In this document: piece by piece, positions 1 through 11,852 of the stretch
Layout of the letters: each line of letters begins with the position of its first letter
Position numbering within the stretch: the first letter of the stretch is position 1
From: Zea mays
Taxonomy: Eukaryota; Streptophyta; Magnoliopsida; Poales; Poaceae
NCBI RefSeq assembly: GCF_902167145.1
Contig: NC_050097.1
Span: forward strand, 230,907,034 to 230,971,033
Length of the DNA: 64,000 nucleotides
Direction of reading: 5' to 3'
Notes under the pieces: generated by a model
Seen by the model: the letters and a program-made list of their open reading frames with translations, nothing else
Database searches by the model: none
What the model was told of the DNA's origin: nothing
Made by a program: the position numbers and the translations under genes

Positions 1-425
1 AATTAGATGTATTTGAAAGATTTCCTATGACTTAGACAAACATATTTGAAGTATGTTCAACTTCTTTAAGTCACAAGTTCATACCTGTAGCTCATCTTCA
101 ACTCATAAACCTGTTCTAGCTTAAAACAAGCACCAAAACACACTTTCTCTAGAATATGCATTAGCAAAATTCTAAAGCGCCCAAAAACATTACTAAGGGT
201 AGTTAGAACTTATCCAAACCTTAGAAATACTAATGATTTAAATTCTCCAAGTTATGCCCTATTTCACCTTTGTTTGAGCTAGGTGTCAAGTTGAATTCCA
301 CAATTTTTCTCTTATGAACCTACAAGTGCACACTTAGCAAATTAATTAGATCACAATGTTGTGTTGGTCGTTATTAATCACCAAAACTATGTTGGATATG
401 GCATATAGTACATTTCCCTTTCATG
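1..425 (-). repeat. Sirevirus-type LTR piece, inverted
   Basis: The stretch ends at about 425 with a ccctttca terminus. It is preceded by a segment (roughly 330-425) resembling the last 90 bases of the solo LTR at 48397-49625: a GTGTTGG word, then a run with CACCAAAA, then ATTTCCCTTTCA. By that comparison it is the start of a Sirevirus-like copia LTR lying on the minus strand and running off the left edge. No coding potential was seen. Divergence from the better copy is considerable, so the family name is an inference. Confidence 0.4.
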
Positions 426-1630
426 ACACAAGTAAATCAAAGACAAGAAAGGAAAGCCCAAATTGGACTAAGTATGCTGCTTTGGGCAGCACCTTACCAA
501 TCTAGTGTGAACTGGACCAGACACTAGACTCGACACCTAGAGAGCATGTTTTTGGGCAGTTTTGAATTTTGCATGTCAGACCAGTCTAGTGTGCCACCAG
601 ACCAACCACCGAACTCAGTACGCCGAGAGGGTGTTTTAGGGGACTTAGGTTGATGGTGCACCAGACCAATGTGGTGTGCATCAGACCTACATTAATCTCC
701 CAATGGTCAGAATGCATTGTCCAATGGTCGGCTGACATGGCGCTGACATGGCATGTTTGGTGCACCATCGAACAGGTCCGGTGCACTCTGATAGGCTAAC
801 AACTTTATCCAATGGTCATTGAGTTGGTAGGGGTGACAGAGATTAGGTGTGCACCTAATCAAGTATTATTAACATGCCTGATGCACATGAAAACTATACA
901 AATTTGTGAGTGCTTCACTAACGACTATTTGAGGGGTTGGAGGCTATATATATGGCCCAAACTAGTGTGTTACATATCCAAGAGCTGAGCAATAACTCAC
1001 ATACACAAGAGTAACACTCTCAAGTGATCAAATCCTTAGTAGTGCCCAAAGTAGTGAATAGAGCTTAGAGAAAGCCTTCCATTGTGAGAATTGTGATAAG
1101 TGCACTTGAGAGGGTTGAAGATAGAGTGTGTGCCGTGTTCTTGAGTCTTGGTGCTAAGCACCAATCTATTAAAAAGCTAGTTGTAGCCTTCAACGTGTGA
1201 AGCACTTTGTGGAGAATTTGGTCTCTTGATTGAGAAAAGCAAAGGGGATTGAAGTTTGATCTTGGTGATCGCTTGAGTGAGGAAAGGGTTGAAAGAGACC
1301 TGGTTCTTCGGGACTCCTTAATGGAGACATAGGCTTCATTGTGAAACCGAACTCTGCTAAACAAATTATCATGATCTTGTGTTCTCTTGATTGCAATTTG
1401 TTTTCCTCCTCTCATCCCTAAGTTTTCTTGCGATTGATCTTCACATATATTCTATTGTTGCTCTAAATTATAAATTCTACACACATATATAAGAGCAACA
1501 TAATCATGTTGAACTAATCCCTTATCCCAACTAACCCTTATAGTGTTTTAATCATTGTTTGGGATCAAGTTTTGTTTTAAGTTGTAAATTTTAGGTTTTA
1601 TCCTATTCACCCCTCTAGGCAACTTTCACA
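425..1630 (+). mobile_element. Diverged Sirevirus-like LTR fragment
   Basis: The right end (1601-1630) reads tattcacccctctaggcaac then tttca. This is the typical 3' end of a maize Sirevirus LTR and the reverse complement of the start of the solo LTR at 48397. The interior (590-790) has several degraded copies of a GGTGCACC / accagacc word. They resemble the CACCGGAC...GTCCGGTG palindromes known in Sirevirus LTRs, which are crisp in the 48397-49625 copy. No target duplication was found and the left boundary is uncertain. The ORFs reported on the minus strand here look like chance. Confidence 0.4.
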
Positions 1631-1976
1631 TATGCTCTCTACGAGTTGGTTCTTCGCTGCTCCAATATGGTGAATCACTCATGACCTATGTACATGTCCC
1701 AAGCCAGGTTACCAACAACCTCTTTGGGTGATCATCATACTCTGATCATCACTAAATAGTCAAGGTGATGTTGTTCACCAAGAGTAAAAAGCACGAACTC
1801 TCACTTGACTCTCTCAAAACCAATGAGAATAATGGGTACATATGAATCACTCTTGTTTGCACTATTGAGACCGCTGATCTTGCAAAATGAGACTCTCAAA
1901 TTGCTCACTATGCAATGGATTCTTATCTTAAACTATATGTATTGCTTTAGCTATTAAATGGGGCAAGGGCACTAGT
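1631..1976. other. Unassigned repeat-like DNA
   Basis: No ORF, RNA gene or terminal repeat could be supported. The base composition and short repeated words (gatcatc, caccaaga) suggest old LTR debris. Confidence 0.3.
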
Positions 1977-2409
1977 CACTACTAGAGATATGCTTATTTA
2001 AGACGCACATTTTAAGATGGATATCATTGCATTTTATAGAAGCGTCGTTTATCATATGGTGATAAGTAACATAAGACGGTTTGTTTGAGATATGTCTTTA
2101 ATAAAGAAGTATTTTGAGACAGTTACATCGTAAGAAATGTCTTATATTGATTTAAGACAGATTGTTATTGAAAAACGTCTTAAATAAATATACCTTTTAA
2201 GTCATTAAGAATGCAAGAATTGTCTTAGATTCTGGTTAGTATATTAGACACTTTTGTATATGAAACCATCTCAAACAAAGATATTATTAGAGTCGTCTAG
2301 ACTATAAGAACTGTCTTAGATGTTAGTGGGTATACTAGATACTTCTAAATATAAACCGTCTTTATATGATATTTTTTGTAAAACGTACTATGAAAAAATG
2401 TAGTAAATA
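1977..2409. repeat. Possible CACTA-like left end with gtctta words
   Basis: The segment opens with CACTACTAGAGATA and is followed by many copies of gtctta or its complement taagac, spaced 20-60 bp apart (for example near 2110, 2140, 2185, 2225, 2310). A CACT start plus short repeated words is what CACTA subterminal regions look like. No matching right terminus was seen, so it is either truncated or not a CACTA element. Confidence 0.3.
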
Positions 2410-2645
2410 ATGAATTCGGCTAGTATACTTTCTTAAATCTGCAATCCCATGGGCTCACACCCTTGTTTCATGGCCTGCAGAATGTCTCCATAGCTGGACA
2501 TGTGTTAGCGTCCATGATCTTGCAAAAAGGCCCTTTGTTCTTTGAGAAATCAACATGTTGTCCTCGCTGGGCGTGGGTGCCCCTCAGCCTCGTCCCTCCT
2601 GGATACCAAGGGGATTTGGTTTCCAAACTCACCATAGGTCGATCG
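2410..2645. other. No supported feature
   Basis: A 77-codon plus-strand ORF and a minus-strand ORF overlap here, but neither has recognisable motifs and they are mutually exclusive. Treated as non-coding. Confidence 0.3.
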
Positions 2646-5600
2646 TGTAACACCCCATGTGTTTATCGTCTGCTCGACCACGAGTGCGGATTTTAACACG
2701 TAATAGTTGTGAATGTAAAGGTCACTAAATTTTAATCATCCTCGTTTATCACGATTTTAATATCGTATCTGTCTCTGTCTACCTAAGTCGTTAAAAATAA
2801 TTTAGAGAAATTTGGACTTTAAAAAAATCTTTCAAGACGTTGAGTCTATCCTGATCAGATTGATCAAGTACGTGAATATGATTTCAGAAATAGTTCAGTT
2901 TTATAAATTCGACCACGATCCATATCCAAGAAAAACAAGGCGTAGAGTTATAAATTGTGCTGTTCTCTAGCCGAATGTTTAGATAGCGGCGAAATTGTCT
3001 AGGCTCAACTAAATCAAATGTTTATTTAAATTATATATCGACTCTAATATCGTTTGGTTTGATCCGTTGATATCTCGCCTAAATATTATCCCAAGTATCG
3101 TCGAACCGTATCGGGGTAATCTAATTCAATTGTACCCTGTTTAGACCTTCGTTTTGGAATTTACATTTTTGTTCTTTTGCTGAATAAAATGGGAGAGGAT
3201 ACATTATTGTTTTCTTTCACAAACTTATCTCTACCGCTCTTGGAAAATCCCATCGAGCCGAATCACCAGTGCACGCGTCGTCCACATCTCCTCTCCCTCT
3301 ACAGCCGTTCCCTGGGAGTTCCCTCACCAGCGGCTCATCCTCTCTATCCCTCCCCACGCAGAAGCCGCCCCCTGCCCCTCCCATGGAGCACCAGTCGCCC
3401 AGCCGAGCTCTCGGCGCCGGACCCCCTCCCCACACCAGCCATCTTCCACAGCCGCCCCCATCCATCTCCCTGGTGGCCGACCTCGCCACTCTCGCCCTAG
3501 CTGCACTCGTCGGCGTCACTTGCCACGACACCCTCCATGGCCAAGCTCCTCCCCTACGGCTCGTCTTCCCCACGACGCCCTCCCTCCATTCCTTTTCCTC
3601 CATGGCCGACGCCCCCATCTCCACTAGCCAACGCCCCTCCCTCATCCTCTTCCTCAAGCTGAGCTCGCCCTAGCTCCAACTTCAACCATGGACGATGACC
3701 TCCCCTTCCTGCTGCACGCCGGCATCCTCCCCATGCCAGCTGCACACGCACCGTGACCACTCCTCTCCCTACAGTGCTGCTTTCCATGGCTCTAACCTCT
3801 CCCATGGACACCACAACCCATACTCCCAAGGACATGGAGCAGCAATAACCAAGAAACCCCTTCGTGTCGCGCCCTCAACGTGTTCGACGGAATATTGCAG
3901 CGGACTACACCCGATCTGTGTAGCCCTGTCGTGACCTCGTCAAATCCTGGTGAGGACCCGTTTCTCCTTGTGTTCATTCCTCGCCAGTATTAATACCCAA
4001 AATCAAGTTATTAGATGCTAATGTTATCTATATATGTGTGTGTAATGTGCGAGATGTGAGGAATTCCATATTTGTGTGGCGAGGCAAGCCGTGCGACAAG
4101 TGCCAGATGTACGATGAAATGATTGAATCGGAGAGCGTCACCGTTTGTGTGGATTATCAAGTCAGGCAAATAACGGTGAGCCAATTTATTGTTTCAGATA
4201 GTGGTTAATAGATGAATTGGGTAGTATGTTGGTTATGATGAGTATGTTGTCTATCATACAGGAGTACTATGTCTGATCGCTAAATCGGCTGTGGTGCATA
4301 TGTGTTGCTCTATAGCGACGTTAGGGAAGGGTTCCTCTCTTTTTCCTTTGTATGATAGTATGTTGCTCATGATGTAGTGTGAAAAGATATATCCTATTTG
4401 TGTGGTGGAACAAATAATGCGTAGAATACTGATTGGAATGCCTTGCTATAAGGTGCTTTATTTGTCAGAATCCCAATTTAATTATGATGGTATAGTTATG
4501 CTAGAGAGTATAAATTAGGTACATTCTAGTTGTATTGACATGATAAAGCTTAGATTGAAGTGTAGTGTATGTATCAGGTGTTCTAGTGGATGTATAAGTC
4601 TAGCGTTAGTAAATTGGTTTGTGTTATGTGAATGAAACTATTTTCATGAGTGTCTTAGAATCTACATATGTTGGGGTTAGTTCTACGCTTTAGTGGTCAT
4701 AGTACTTATATATGCGTAGTGTCATTAGAGTAGTTCTTCATTTGCAATATGAACCTTAGGACGAAGATGCAACTCATACGAAGTAATTGTGTGCATGGTT
4801 ATGAAGTATACTAATCTATCTATGTGATTAACTAGGTGGTTTTAGCTCTAATTTAGGATGATGTGTCAGAATAGTTGAAGTACCAAGCACATGGTGATTG
4901 TAGAAGCCAAATAGGAGCTAAATTGAATATATTGCTGTTTAGAGCTGTAGGTACAGTTTTAATTGTGCAGCTAATTTAACAAAGTAAACCATGTTTTCTG
5001 TGGACATGTTATATATGAAAGTTGTAGCTCACTTCTTTATCTTGCTTGTGTAAAAATTTCATGACCATAGGCTTAGCAGTTTAGAAGTTATGATTTTCCC
5101 AAGTCCAGTTTCAGAATCTGTCCAGATTCTGTTCTGATTTCGAAAATTGTTTTGTTTGACTAAATTAAACTTATAATAAGCCCTTAGTAATTATAGAAGA
5201 ATTGTAGTACTTTTCTTAAGGTTTCCAACAAATTTTGGATCACCCTTTTTGGTGATCTATAAGTTAAGTTACAGCTGTTTGAAGTGCGATATCTGAATCT
5301 GTCCAAATTTGGACAGCAGAGCCTTTCTCATATTTTCTGACCTTGATATATATTGAATTAACCTGGGATGTTTATAAATTAATTGTAGACAATTTTATTA
5401 GCTTTCTAAAGAGTCTAGGATCACCTGATTTGGATGCCTGAAACTCTAATTATGGATTTTTGAAGTAAGTAGTCGAATTCTGTCCAAATCTGGGCAGAAT
5501 TTATGTTTAGTTCTGTTTGACCTTTCTAAAGGTCGAATCATGTTGTGGTGATAATATAAAAGTTATAGAGGACTTTATAAGCTTTCCAAAAAGTCTTGGT

Positions 5601-5990
5601 TTACTATTTTTGGATGAATATCATGTGAGTTATGAATAAAACAACTGATTGCTGTACTGCTGTCCAAAATCGGCAAGGATTAAGATGATTGCTTGGAGTT
5701 TCTTTTCTGTGAGTATGGTGACCTTAGTAATACAAAGGAGTTTTAGTAGACATGTTTACCTAGCATTAAAAAGTTGATTCAGTAATATTATGTTTATAAA
5801 GGTAATGTAAATGTCTTATGATTAAGAACAGTGTGATGTTCCATTTGATGGCATGCTATGCATAATAACCTGGCATGCAAATGTTGAAGCATGTTGAAAT
5901 GCTTCTATTCATTGTTCTAAGTTGGGGTCCATATTGATGGTAGTCCCTCTTTCTTCGTATGTTCATAAGATGGGTCGGCATCTTTAGTGT
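2646..5990 (+). mobile_element. Tekay/Del-like LTR, probably solo or truncated
   Basis: It begins with TGTAACACCCC, the usual start of Tekay/Del chromovirus LTRs. There is a GC-rich leader-like block at 3217-3970, then about 2 kb of AT-rich DNA. The overall length of about 3.3 kb fits such long LTRs. The overlapping ORFs in the GC-rich block are low-complexity Pro/Ser/Arg reading frames on both strands and are not called as genes. No 3' terminus or target duplication could be fixed, so the right boundary is approximate. It replaces the sequence where the first exon of the LCB1 fragment should lie. Confidence 0.4.
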
Positions 5991-6020
5991 CTCACACGCA
6001 GTGGCCACGGGATTTTTCAG

Positions 6021-8186
6021 GTCACTTGGTCGTGGAAGGGCTTCTTATTGCAGTCATAGTGTTCCAGCTCTCCAGGAAGAGTTACAAACCACCAAAGAAG
6101 CCACTCACTGAAAAGGTCAGCTGTTCTTATCGTTTGTAACTACTAGAACCAGATAATTCTTGATAGTGGAAGGTATCGTTCTTGTCGTCTCTTCATGAAG
6201 CATGTCACTGAATGCCAGCATTTTGTCTCTGTAGGAGATTGATGAGCTATGTGATGAGTGGGAGCCATTGTGGTTGTTGTTGCATGAGTAATCCTACATA
6301 TCATTTCATATATGGATTAACCGGATGGTCTCACTCTTGAAACTGTGGGAGTGTTGGTGCAATTCTTATACTAGTTTCACTTAACTTAATAGTGCCATGT
6401 GTGGGGACCTATTAATCTTGAACATTTACTCGCTAGATTATATGACATTTAAACCATGTACTCGTGAATAAGCAGCAAGGGACACCTTGAACCACATAGA
6501 ATATCATTTACCCTTGCTACCCAAATGCTTACATGGCTACATGCTTCTTGGATTGTATTCTCTCTTCTCTGATATCAGTATGATCATCAAAGCACCTAAA
6601 ATGTGCTGCTGTATGTATATAGCTAGTGTAATGTTGTTTCTTAGGATGCATTGCACTAACAAAACAACAATTTCATCAATGGTATGCTCTCCTAGTCTGT
6701 AGTTATAGGAATAGCTCTTGAACTTCCCTTGTGATAGCAGTGCTCTATTTGAAGACACTACTATATATGTAATATTCTTTTTGTTGAATATCCCCTGAAA
6801 TCTGCTTCAGTTATATGTGTATATTATTTAATTCACCAGAATTTTTCTTCACGCATTTCTGGTTGTGTTACAAATATTCATGCAGTATGGATTACAATTG
6901 TTTACCATGTTAAGTAGTTATGATTGCATCATATATGATCTTCTGAGGATCAGAATTAACCCTTCTATTTTTCTTTTATACAGTGCCGCTGGACCACATA
7001 CGATTGTTGATGGTAAAGAAGTTGTGAACTTTGCATCAGCAAACTACCTCAGTTTAATTGGCAACGAAAAGATTATTGTAAGAGACAATTCTATTGCTTG
7101 ACAATATTTCAATATATGTATTTTTTGGAATATCTAAACAAAGCGAATGACTTTCAGGATTCTTGCATCAGTTCATTGGAGAAATATGGTGTTGGTTCTT
7201 GTGGTCCATGTGGCTTTTATGGAACAACTGGTCTGTATTATCATCCTCAGACAATGACTTTGGTTGAAAGTATAGAGGAGGAACTTAACTTTCCAATGTA
7301 TTCTTGCAGATGTCCATCTTGACTGTGAGTCAAAGATAGCTAAATTTTTGGGGACTCCAGACTCCATTCTTTATTCATATGGGATTTCTACAATATTCAA
7401 TGTGATACCTGCCTTCTGTAAGAAAGGAGATATCATAGTCGCGTAAGTTCACCGTATTAAAAAATTATGAAATTCACAAGTATTATTGGAACCTTGACTT
7501 GATTGGTGTATCGAGGTCTACATGCTTGGCCTTTTAGACATAATATGGATTTATCCAGCTCAGCTTTAGGCTTTAGCACAACATTGTCATCTCTTTCTTG
7601 TGTCTATTGATGAGTTGTTATTCCTCTGTCAGTTAATTGTACATGGGTAGTTTTTTCCATTATTTTTCTTCTCTTGATTGTTCCCTTGCTAAATTTGTGC
7701 CAATATTTGATGTGATTGCAGTGATGAGGGTGTTCACTGGGCAGTGAAAATGGTCTCCATCTATCAAGAAGCACTGTGGTGTACTTCAAGCACAATGATA
7801 TGGCTTCACTTGCAAGCACTTTGGAAAAACTTACTCGTGGAAATAAACGTGCTGAAAAGATTAGACGCTACATTGTTGTAGAATCCATTTACCAGGTGCA
7901 GTGCTTTTGATTGTTTTGTGTTGATTTGTGCTGTCTTTTTTTATATGTCCTTATGAAAGTTTGGAAAATAAAATGTCCATTTAACCTGAGCAATCTAGGC
8001 AATTCATGAAACCTCTCTTACAGTCGTCATGGTTTGTGAACACAGAATTCTGGCCAAATTGCCCCCTTGGATGAGATTGTCAGGTTGAAGGAGAAATATC
8101 GATTCCGTGTTATTCTGGAGGAGAGTCATTCTTTTGGGGTGCTTGGCAAGTCTGGGCGTGGCCTTGCTGAACATTATGGAGTTCCT
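6021..8186 (+). pseudogene. LCB1: Serine palmitoyltransferase subunit LCB1 fragment
   Basis: Seven exons of the non-catalytic subunit of serine palmitoyltransferase (first step of sphingolipid synthesis, ER membrane) are recognisable: 6021-6115 (membrane-anchor region, VEGLLIAV then [10 protein letters not shown]), 6235-about 6280 (EIDELCDEW), 6984-7077 ([14 protein letters not shown]), 7158-7230 ([10 protein letters not shown]), 7310-7442 ([19 protein letters not shown]), 7722-7895 and 8046-8186 ([22 protein letters not shown]). Splice sites are kept. Breaks seen: no first exon, two codons missing after DEW followed by an in-frame stop, GPCGF where the family has GPRGF, and a 1-base deletion just after VHW near 7741 that shifts the frame until NGL. 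The 3' half is absent because a CACTA element enters the next intron at 8352. Upstream sequence is LTR-like. Clearly non-functional. Confidence 0.9.
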
Positions 8187-8351
8187 GTGAGTGTTTGGCC
8201 TCAGCTTTTCTTAATGTTTCACCATAATGCCCCACCTGTGGTGTCTGACCGGGGTGCGTTGTTACCTAGCTCCCAAACGAGGCCTAACTGTTTGGTGAAA
8301 TGCTTGGGACAAAGTGGCCATCAAGAATGGAGTCATGGAACATCAGCAGGA

Positions 8352-8580
8352 CACTACAAGAAACTGATAAATGTTCGTGGGTTTTGTTAAGAACGTGGGT
8401 ACCGACGTTCTTATGGTAGTTAAGTTCGTGGGTTTTTTTAAGAATGTGGGTACCCACGTTCTTAAATTAAGTTCGTGGGCCCTGGCCAAAACCGTCGAAT
8501 TTAACGTATTAGGAACATGGGTACCCACGTTCTTATATTAGGTTCGTCGGCCAACTCGACACCGTCGAACTTAACCAGAA
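8352..8580. repeat. CACTA-1 left subterminal repeat array
   Basis: At least six copies, in both orientations, of AAGAACGTGGGTACC-like and CCGTCGAACTTA-like words lie in 230 bp, starting 15 bp inside the terminus. Such arrays are binding sites for the TNPA-type protein in En/Spm. Binding here is inferred from position and repetition only. Confidence 0.8.
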
Positions 8581-9014
8581 AGACCTAATTCCCTATCCCG
8601 CGGCGCCGCGAGTCTCCCTCTCAGCTCACTCGTGCATCTAATCGAATCTGCCACAGGAGCCTTTCCTAGCGGGCGATATCTCCCCCTCTCGTCTCAGCAC
8701 CTCACGCCGCCGGTGATCGCCGGTGACCACGGGAGCATTACAGCATCGCCGAGCTCCTCCCCGGCGCCACGTTCAGACGTCCGTCGAGCGGTCGGTGCCG
8801 CCGCGCCGAGGTGCGCCCCTGCTCGCTGTTTAGGTCGAGCGCCCAAGCTCCGCCACGCCCCCGCCTCTGCCCCGCTCTTGTTCGTGCGCTGAGGTGCGCC
8901 CCTGCTCCCTGTTTAGGCCGAGTGTTGGATCCTGGGCGGCGAGCTTCTGGGCGCGGTCACCATGGTGGAGCGAGCGCCGCCAGAGAAAAACCCCAGGTAC
9001 GAGAAGGTCAAATC
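8581..9014 (+). other. GC-rich leader-like segment with a short exon-like start
   Basis: A CG-rich block resembling a grass 5' leader runs from about 8590 to 8960. It is followed by a well-placed ATG at 8961 (gtcaccATGG), a short open stretch coding VERAPPEKNP, and a GTAC splice-donor-like site at 8997. Just beyond, the sequence switches to antisense copia. It could be a captured first exon or an element promoter. The longer overlapping ORFs look like low-complexity chance frames. Confidence 0.35.
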
Positions 9015-9668
9015 CATTTCAATTCCTGAACTTTCTGAACTAGATGGCTGTGAATTGTAACTAGTAGCTGAAACTGAGCCTGTATTTTGTGCTTGTGATC
9101 CTGAAAGTATAGCTTGAGTTCTTGAATTTTTAGGGGTCACAGGTGATTGTGGTAGTGGTGACACTGAGGGTACTTCACCACCCCCAGAACTCTCACCCTC
9201 CTCACCTGTACCAGAAGGATACAACATAGCCTGACTGGGAACAGTGAACTGAAACTGAAAATTTGAGTTTTCTGGGCCAACTTCAGTCAACTGAGCTTTG
9301 TTATTACTGTCCCAGTTCCATGCCTCATCTTCTTCAAACTTCACATCCCTACTGATGCACAATTTTTCAGTAATTGGATCAACCATTCTGTAGCCTTTTG
9401 TCCCTGGTTCATAGCCCAATAGGACCATTTTAGTGGATCTATCTACCAGCTTATCTACTCCGGGGCCTATTTTCTTGACATGTCCAATACAGCCAAAAGT
9501 TCTAAAATGTCCCACTTGAGGTTTCTTGTCGTGCCAGGCCTCATACGGTGCTTTCCCTTGTACACTTTTAGTAGGTGACCTGTTCAGCAAATACACAGCA
9601 GTAGAGACTGTGATTGTATTCAACAATATTTCTTTATTCCATACACATATCTGTATGATATTATGCAC
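9015..9668 (-). pseudogene. Copia integrase C-terminal fragment
   Basis: The minus-strand reading frame has the post-core part of a Ty1-copia integrase: YLLNRSPTK, then APYEAW, HFRTFGC, LGYEPGTKGYR and FEEDEAWNW. These are the usual landmarks between the integrase catalytic core and reverse transcriptase. There is no catalytic core, reverse transcriptase, LTR or target duplication. The first dozen residues and the last 35 or so read through flanking DNA of other origin. It is a piece of polyprotein trapped in antisense inside CACTA-1. Confidence 0.75.
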
Positions 9669-9799
9669 CTATCCAGGAATATAGTTCTATACTTCTATCA
9701 TTTTATACACATGACATACCATGACCAAAATGATTCAATAAAAGCAGACAAGATGGATACATTGATTTAACCAAACTACCCAACTGGACAAGATATGGT

Positions 9800-10945
9800 A
9801 AACAAGCTAACAGGTAATGTAACTGCTAATGGGCAACAGAACCGCCAAAACAAAAGTAATGTTACTAAAAGAGCACATACCCATTGAGTTTATACTATTC
9901 AAGATAATTTTGAAGCATTTAAAGATAGATTCCACAGTCTTGCTATGTTGTCCATCGTACCAGCTAGAAATTGGAGAAAGAGCTTTCCTGAGAGAAGCTT
10001 CATGTTTTTCATTGCATGGAGTAACTGAAGGAAGCACCACTACATAAGACTTTAAACATCAGATTCATACGTGAACGCACAAGTAAAAAATCTCAGAGGC
10101 TGTTCTGAGTAAATTTCAACCAACTTTTCATATTTTGTAACTACTATTTCACACAAATATAATACCCTAAAGTTTCCTAAAGTACCTTTCTTTGGTGTAT
10201 CTACTTCTGTCTGCATGTGCTCTCGTAGTATATTTTCAGTGGGAACAAGGACTACTGGATCAAAAAGTATCTTGTGCAGGAGAAGATAAAGAAATAAGAA
10301 CTATGTATGGTTCCATGTAATATATGGGTCATAGACAATAGAGTCTTGCTGGCAATTGGGGAGAAAAGACCATCCATTTTTTGGATGCACTTTGTTTTCC
10401 CCTTTGATTCCAACCATGCTCGTAATTTGGCTTCCATGTCGATCTTGACATTGGGAATTTCTTGTTTGCTTGAACTGGTGAAATTCTCAATATGACATGA
10501 ACGAGCAGCCAGACTTACTGTGTTGGTTGGCTCATGGTATTCTTTAGGATTCTGAAACAACAAAAACAATTAGCCAAGTCCTAATCCCTATAATCAACCA
10601 GCCTAGTCAGGAGTCCACTAATCAGTAATTTAAAGAGGCAAACTCGCAGGCATAGTAGCAGCAAAATATTGGGGCAAAAGATTGCACCAATAAAAAACAG
10701 ATAAGAACCCTCAATTCAATAAATGCCTAAAAGAAAGCACAGACAGCTCACCGACTCAGAAGTCTGTGGCTCTTTGCAGCGGGACCGGAGAGGGAGAAAT
10801 CAGAGAGGCTATTCACCGCTTGCTCCATCTCATTCCTCTTCCCCGTGAACCCAACCATCATCTCACCTAAAACCAGAAGGTGGCTTGACTCGAACTCTAG
10901 CGTCGTTGGTGGAGAAGACTTCACGCGATAGCAGTGACTCCCGTT
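9800..10945 (-). pseudogene. Unrecognised captured gene fragment
   Basis: Read on the minus strand, three exon-like blocks follow each other. The first is 10862 down to about 10752, starting with two ATGs (MMVGFTGKRNEMEQ) and ending at a GTGAGC donor. The second is about 10553 down to 10307, after a tttcag acceptor, containing EIPNVKIDMEAKLRAWL then ESKGKT. The third is about 10015-9890, containing HEASLRKALSPISSWYD. The spliced order looks like the start of a real cellular gene. I do not recognise the family. The order and splice signals are seen; capture by the CACTA element is inferred from location. Confidence 0.4.
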
Positions 10946-10978
10946 TCAAACCCTTACAATAATTCTTGTTCTGCTAAT

Positions 10979-11156
10979 AGCTCTACTGTATTATGTCCAC
11001 ATGATTACCAATAGATTACCAACAGGCGAGAATGCTGACATGTTCAAGCAAGTAGAAAACAGAGGATAAAGAGCATCGTTTACAGCTCTACTGCATTATG
11101 TCCACATGATTACCAACATGCGAGATTGCTGACATGTTCAAGCAAGTAGAAAACAG
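10979..11156 (+). repeat. Direct duplication of about 75-85 bp
   Basis: The segment with tattatgtccacatgatta and gacatgttcaagcaagtag at about 10979-11064 is repeated at about 11083-11156 with few changes. The first copy has an extra 11-bp internal repeat (tagattaccaa). It is a local duplication inside the CACTA element, of no evident function. Confidence 0.6.
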
Positions 11157-11379
11157 TGATATGCTTCAGCAACTTATTTATTAAAACATTGCTGGGGTTT
11201 GCTGTCTTATTAAAACATTGCTTCAGCGCATCTTGGTAAATTAATTAGCAACGACATAGTCATTTGAATTCAGAAGTTGCAGATGTCCTAAAGTAAGAAT
11301 AGGAAGAAAAAACTTGCAGCTGTGTATAGTTATTTTTCTGGGTGGCTGGGTACTGGGTAGCAGGTCGTATAGTTATGTT

Positions 11380-11852
11380 TTGTTCTATGCAAAGTTATGA
11401 AACCTAAAGCCGTGTTTCCATCTAATTGTAGGCCCATTTGACTCTAGTCTCCGGTCTCTCTCTCCACTCTAACTACAGCCGGCCCGCGTCTCCTCGACCA
11501 TCACCACCTTGACGGTCTCCGTGAAGGTATTTTTCTTCTTTCTTTGATGCATATTATTAGAATTAGTTTGTTAGTTAAAATTTGATGCATGATTTTGGCT
11601 AGTTGTTACAATTGATGTATAATTTCTTGTTCATTGTAAATTAATCAATGTTAGGTTCAATGTTTGGTTAAATGTTTTTTATGTCTAGTGATCCTTCCTA
11701 ATAGAAGAAGGGCTTAATGATGTTTATTTACACATTTTTTATTTATGTTTGTATGCGTAATGATGTTTATTTACACATTTTTTATTTACGTTTATATGCT
11801 TAATGAAGTTTATTTACACATTTTTTATACATTGGGTTATTTAGTTTTGGAA
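11380..11852 (+). other. Probable 5' leader region of the TNP2 gene
   Basis: A pyrimidine-rich stretch (11437-11527) ends at a gtgaagGTAT donor-like site. It is followed by AT-rich intron-like DNA with three near-identical copies of a TTTATTTACACATTTTT word (about 11722-11830) just before the TNP2 start codon at 11853. This suggests a leader exon and leader intron. No clear TATA box was fixed. Confidence 0.3.

Noticed and set aside
3217..3970. Several overlapping ORFs of 60-146 codons on both strands
   Set aside because: Pro/Arg/Ser/Gly-rich frames in a GC-rich block inside an LTR-like region; no motifs, no splice structure, strands conflict.
8352..8580. Separate small MITE at the LCB1 intron
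   Set aside because: The same terminus in inverse orientation and the matching GGA occur at 21098-21115, so it is one end of a 12.8-kb element.
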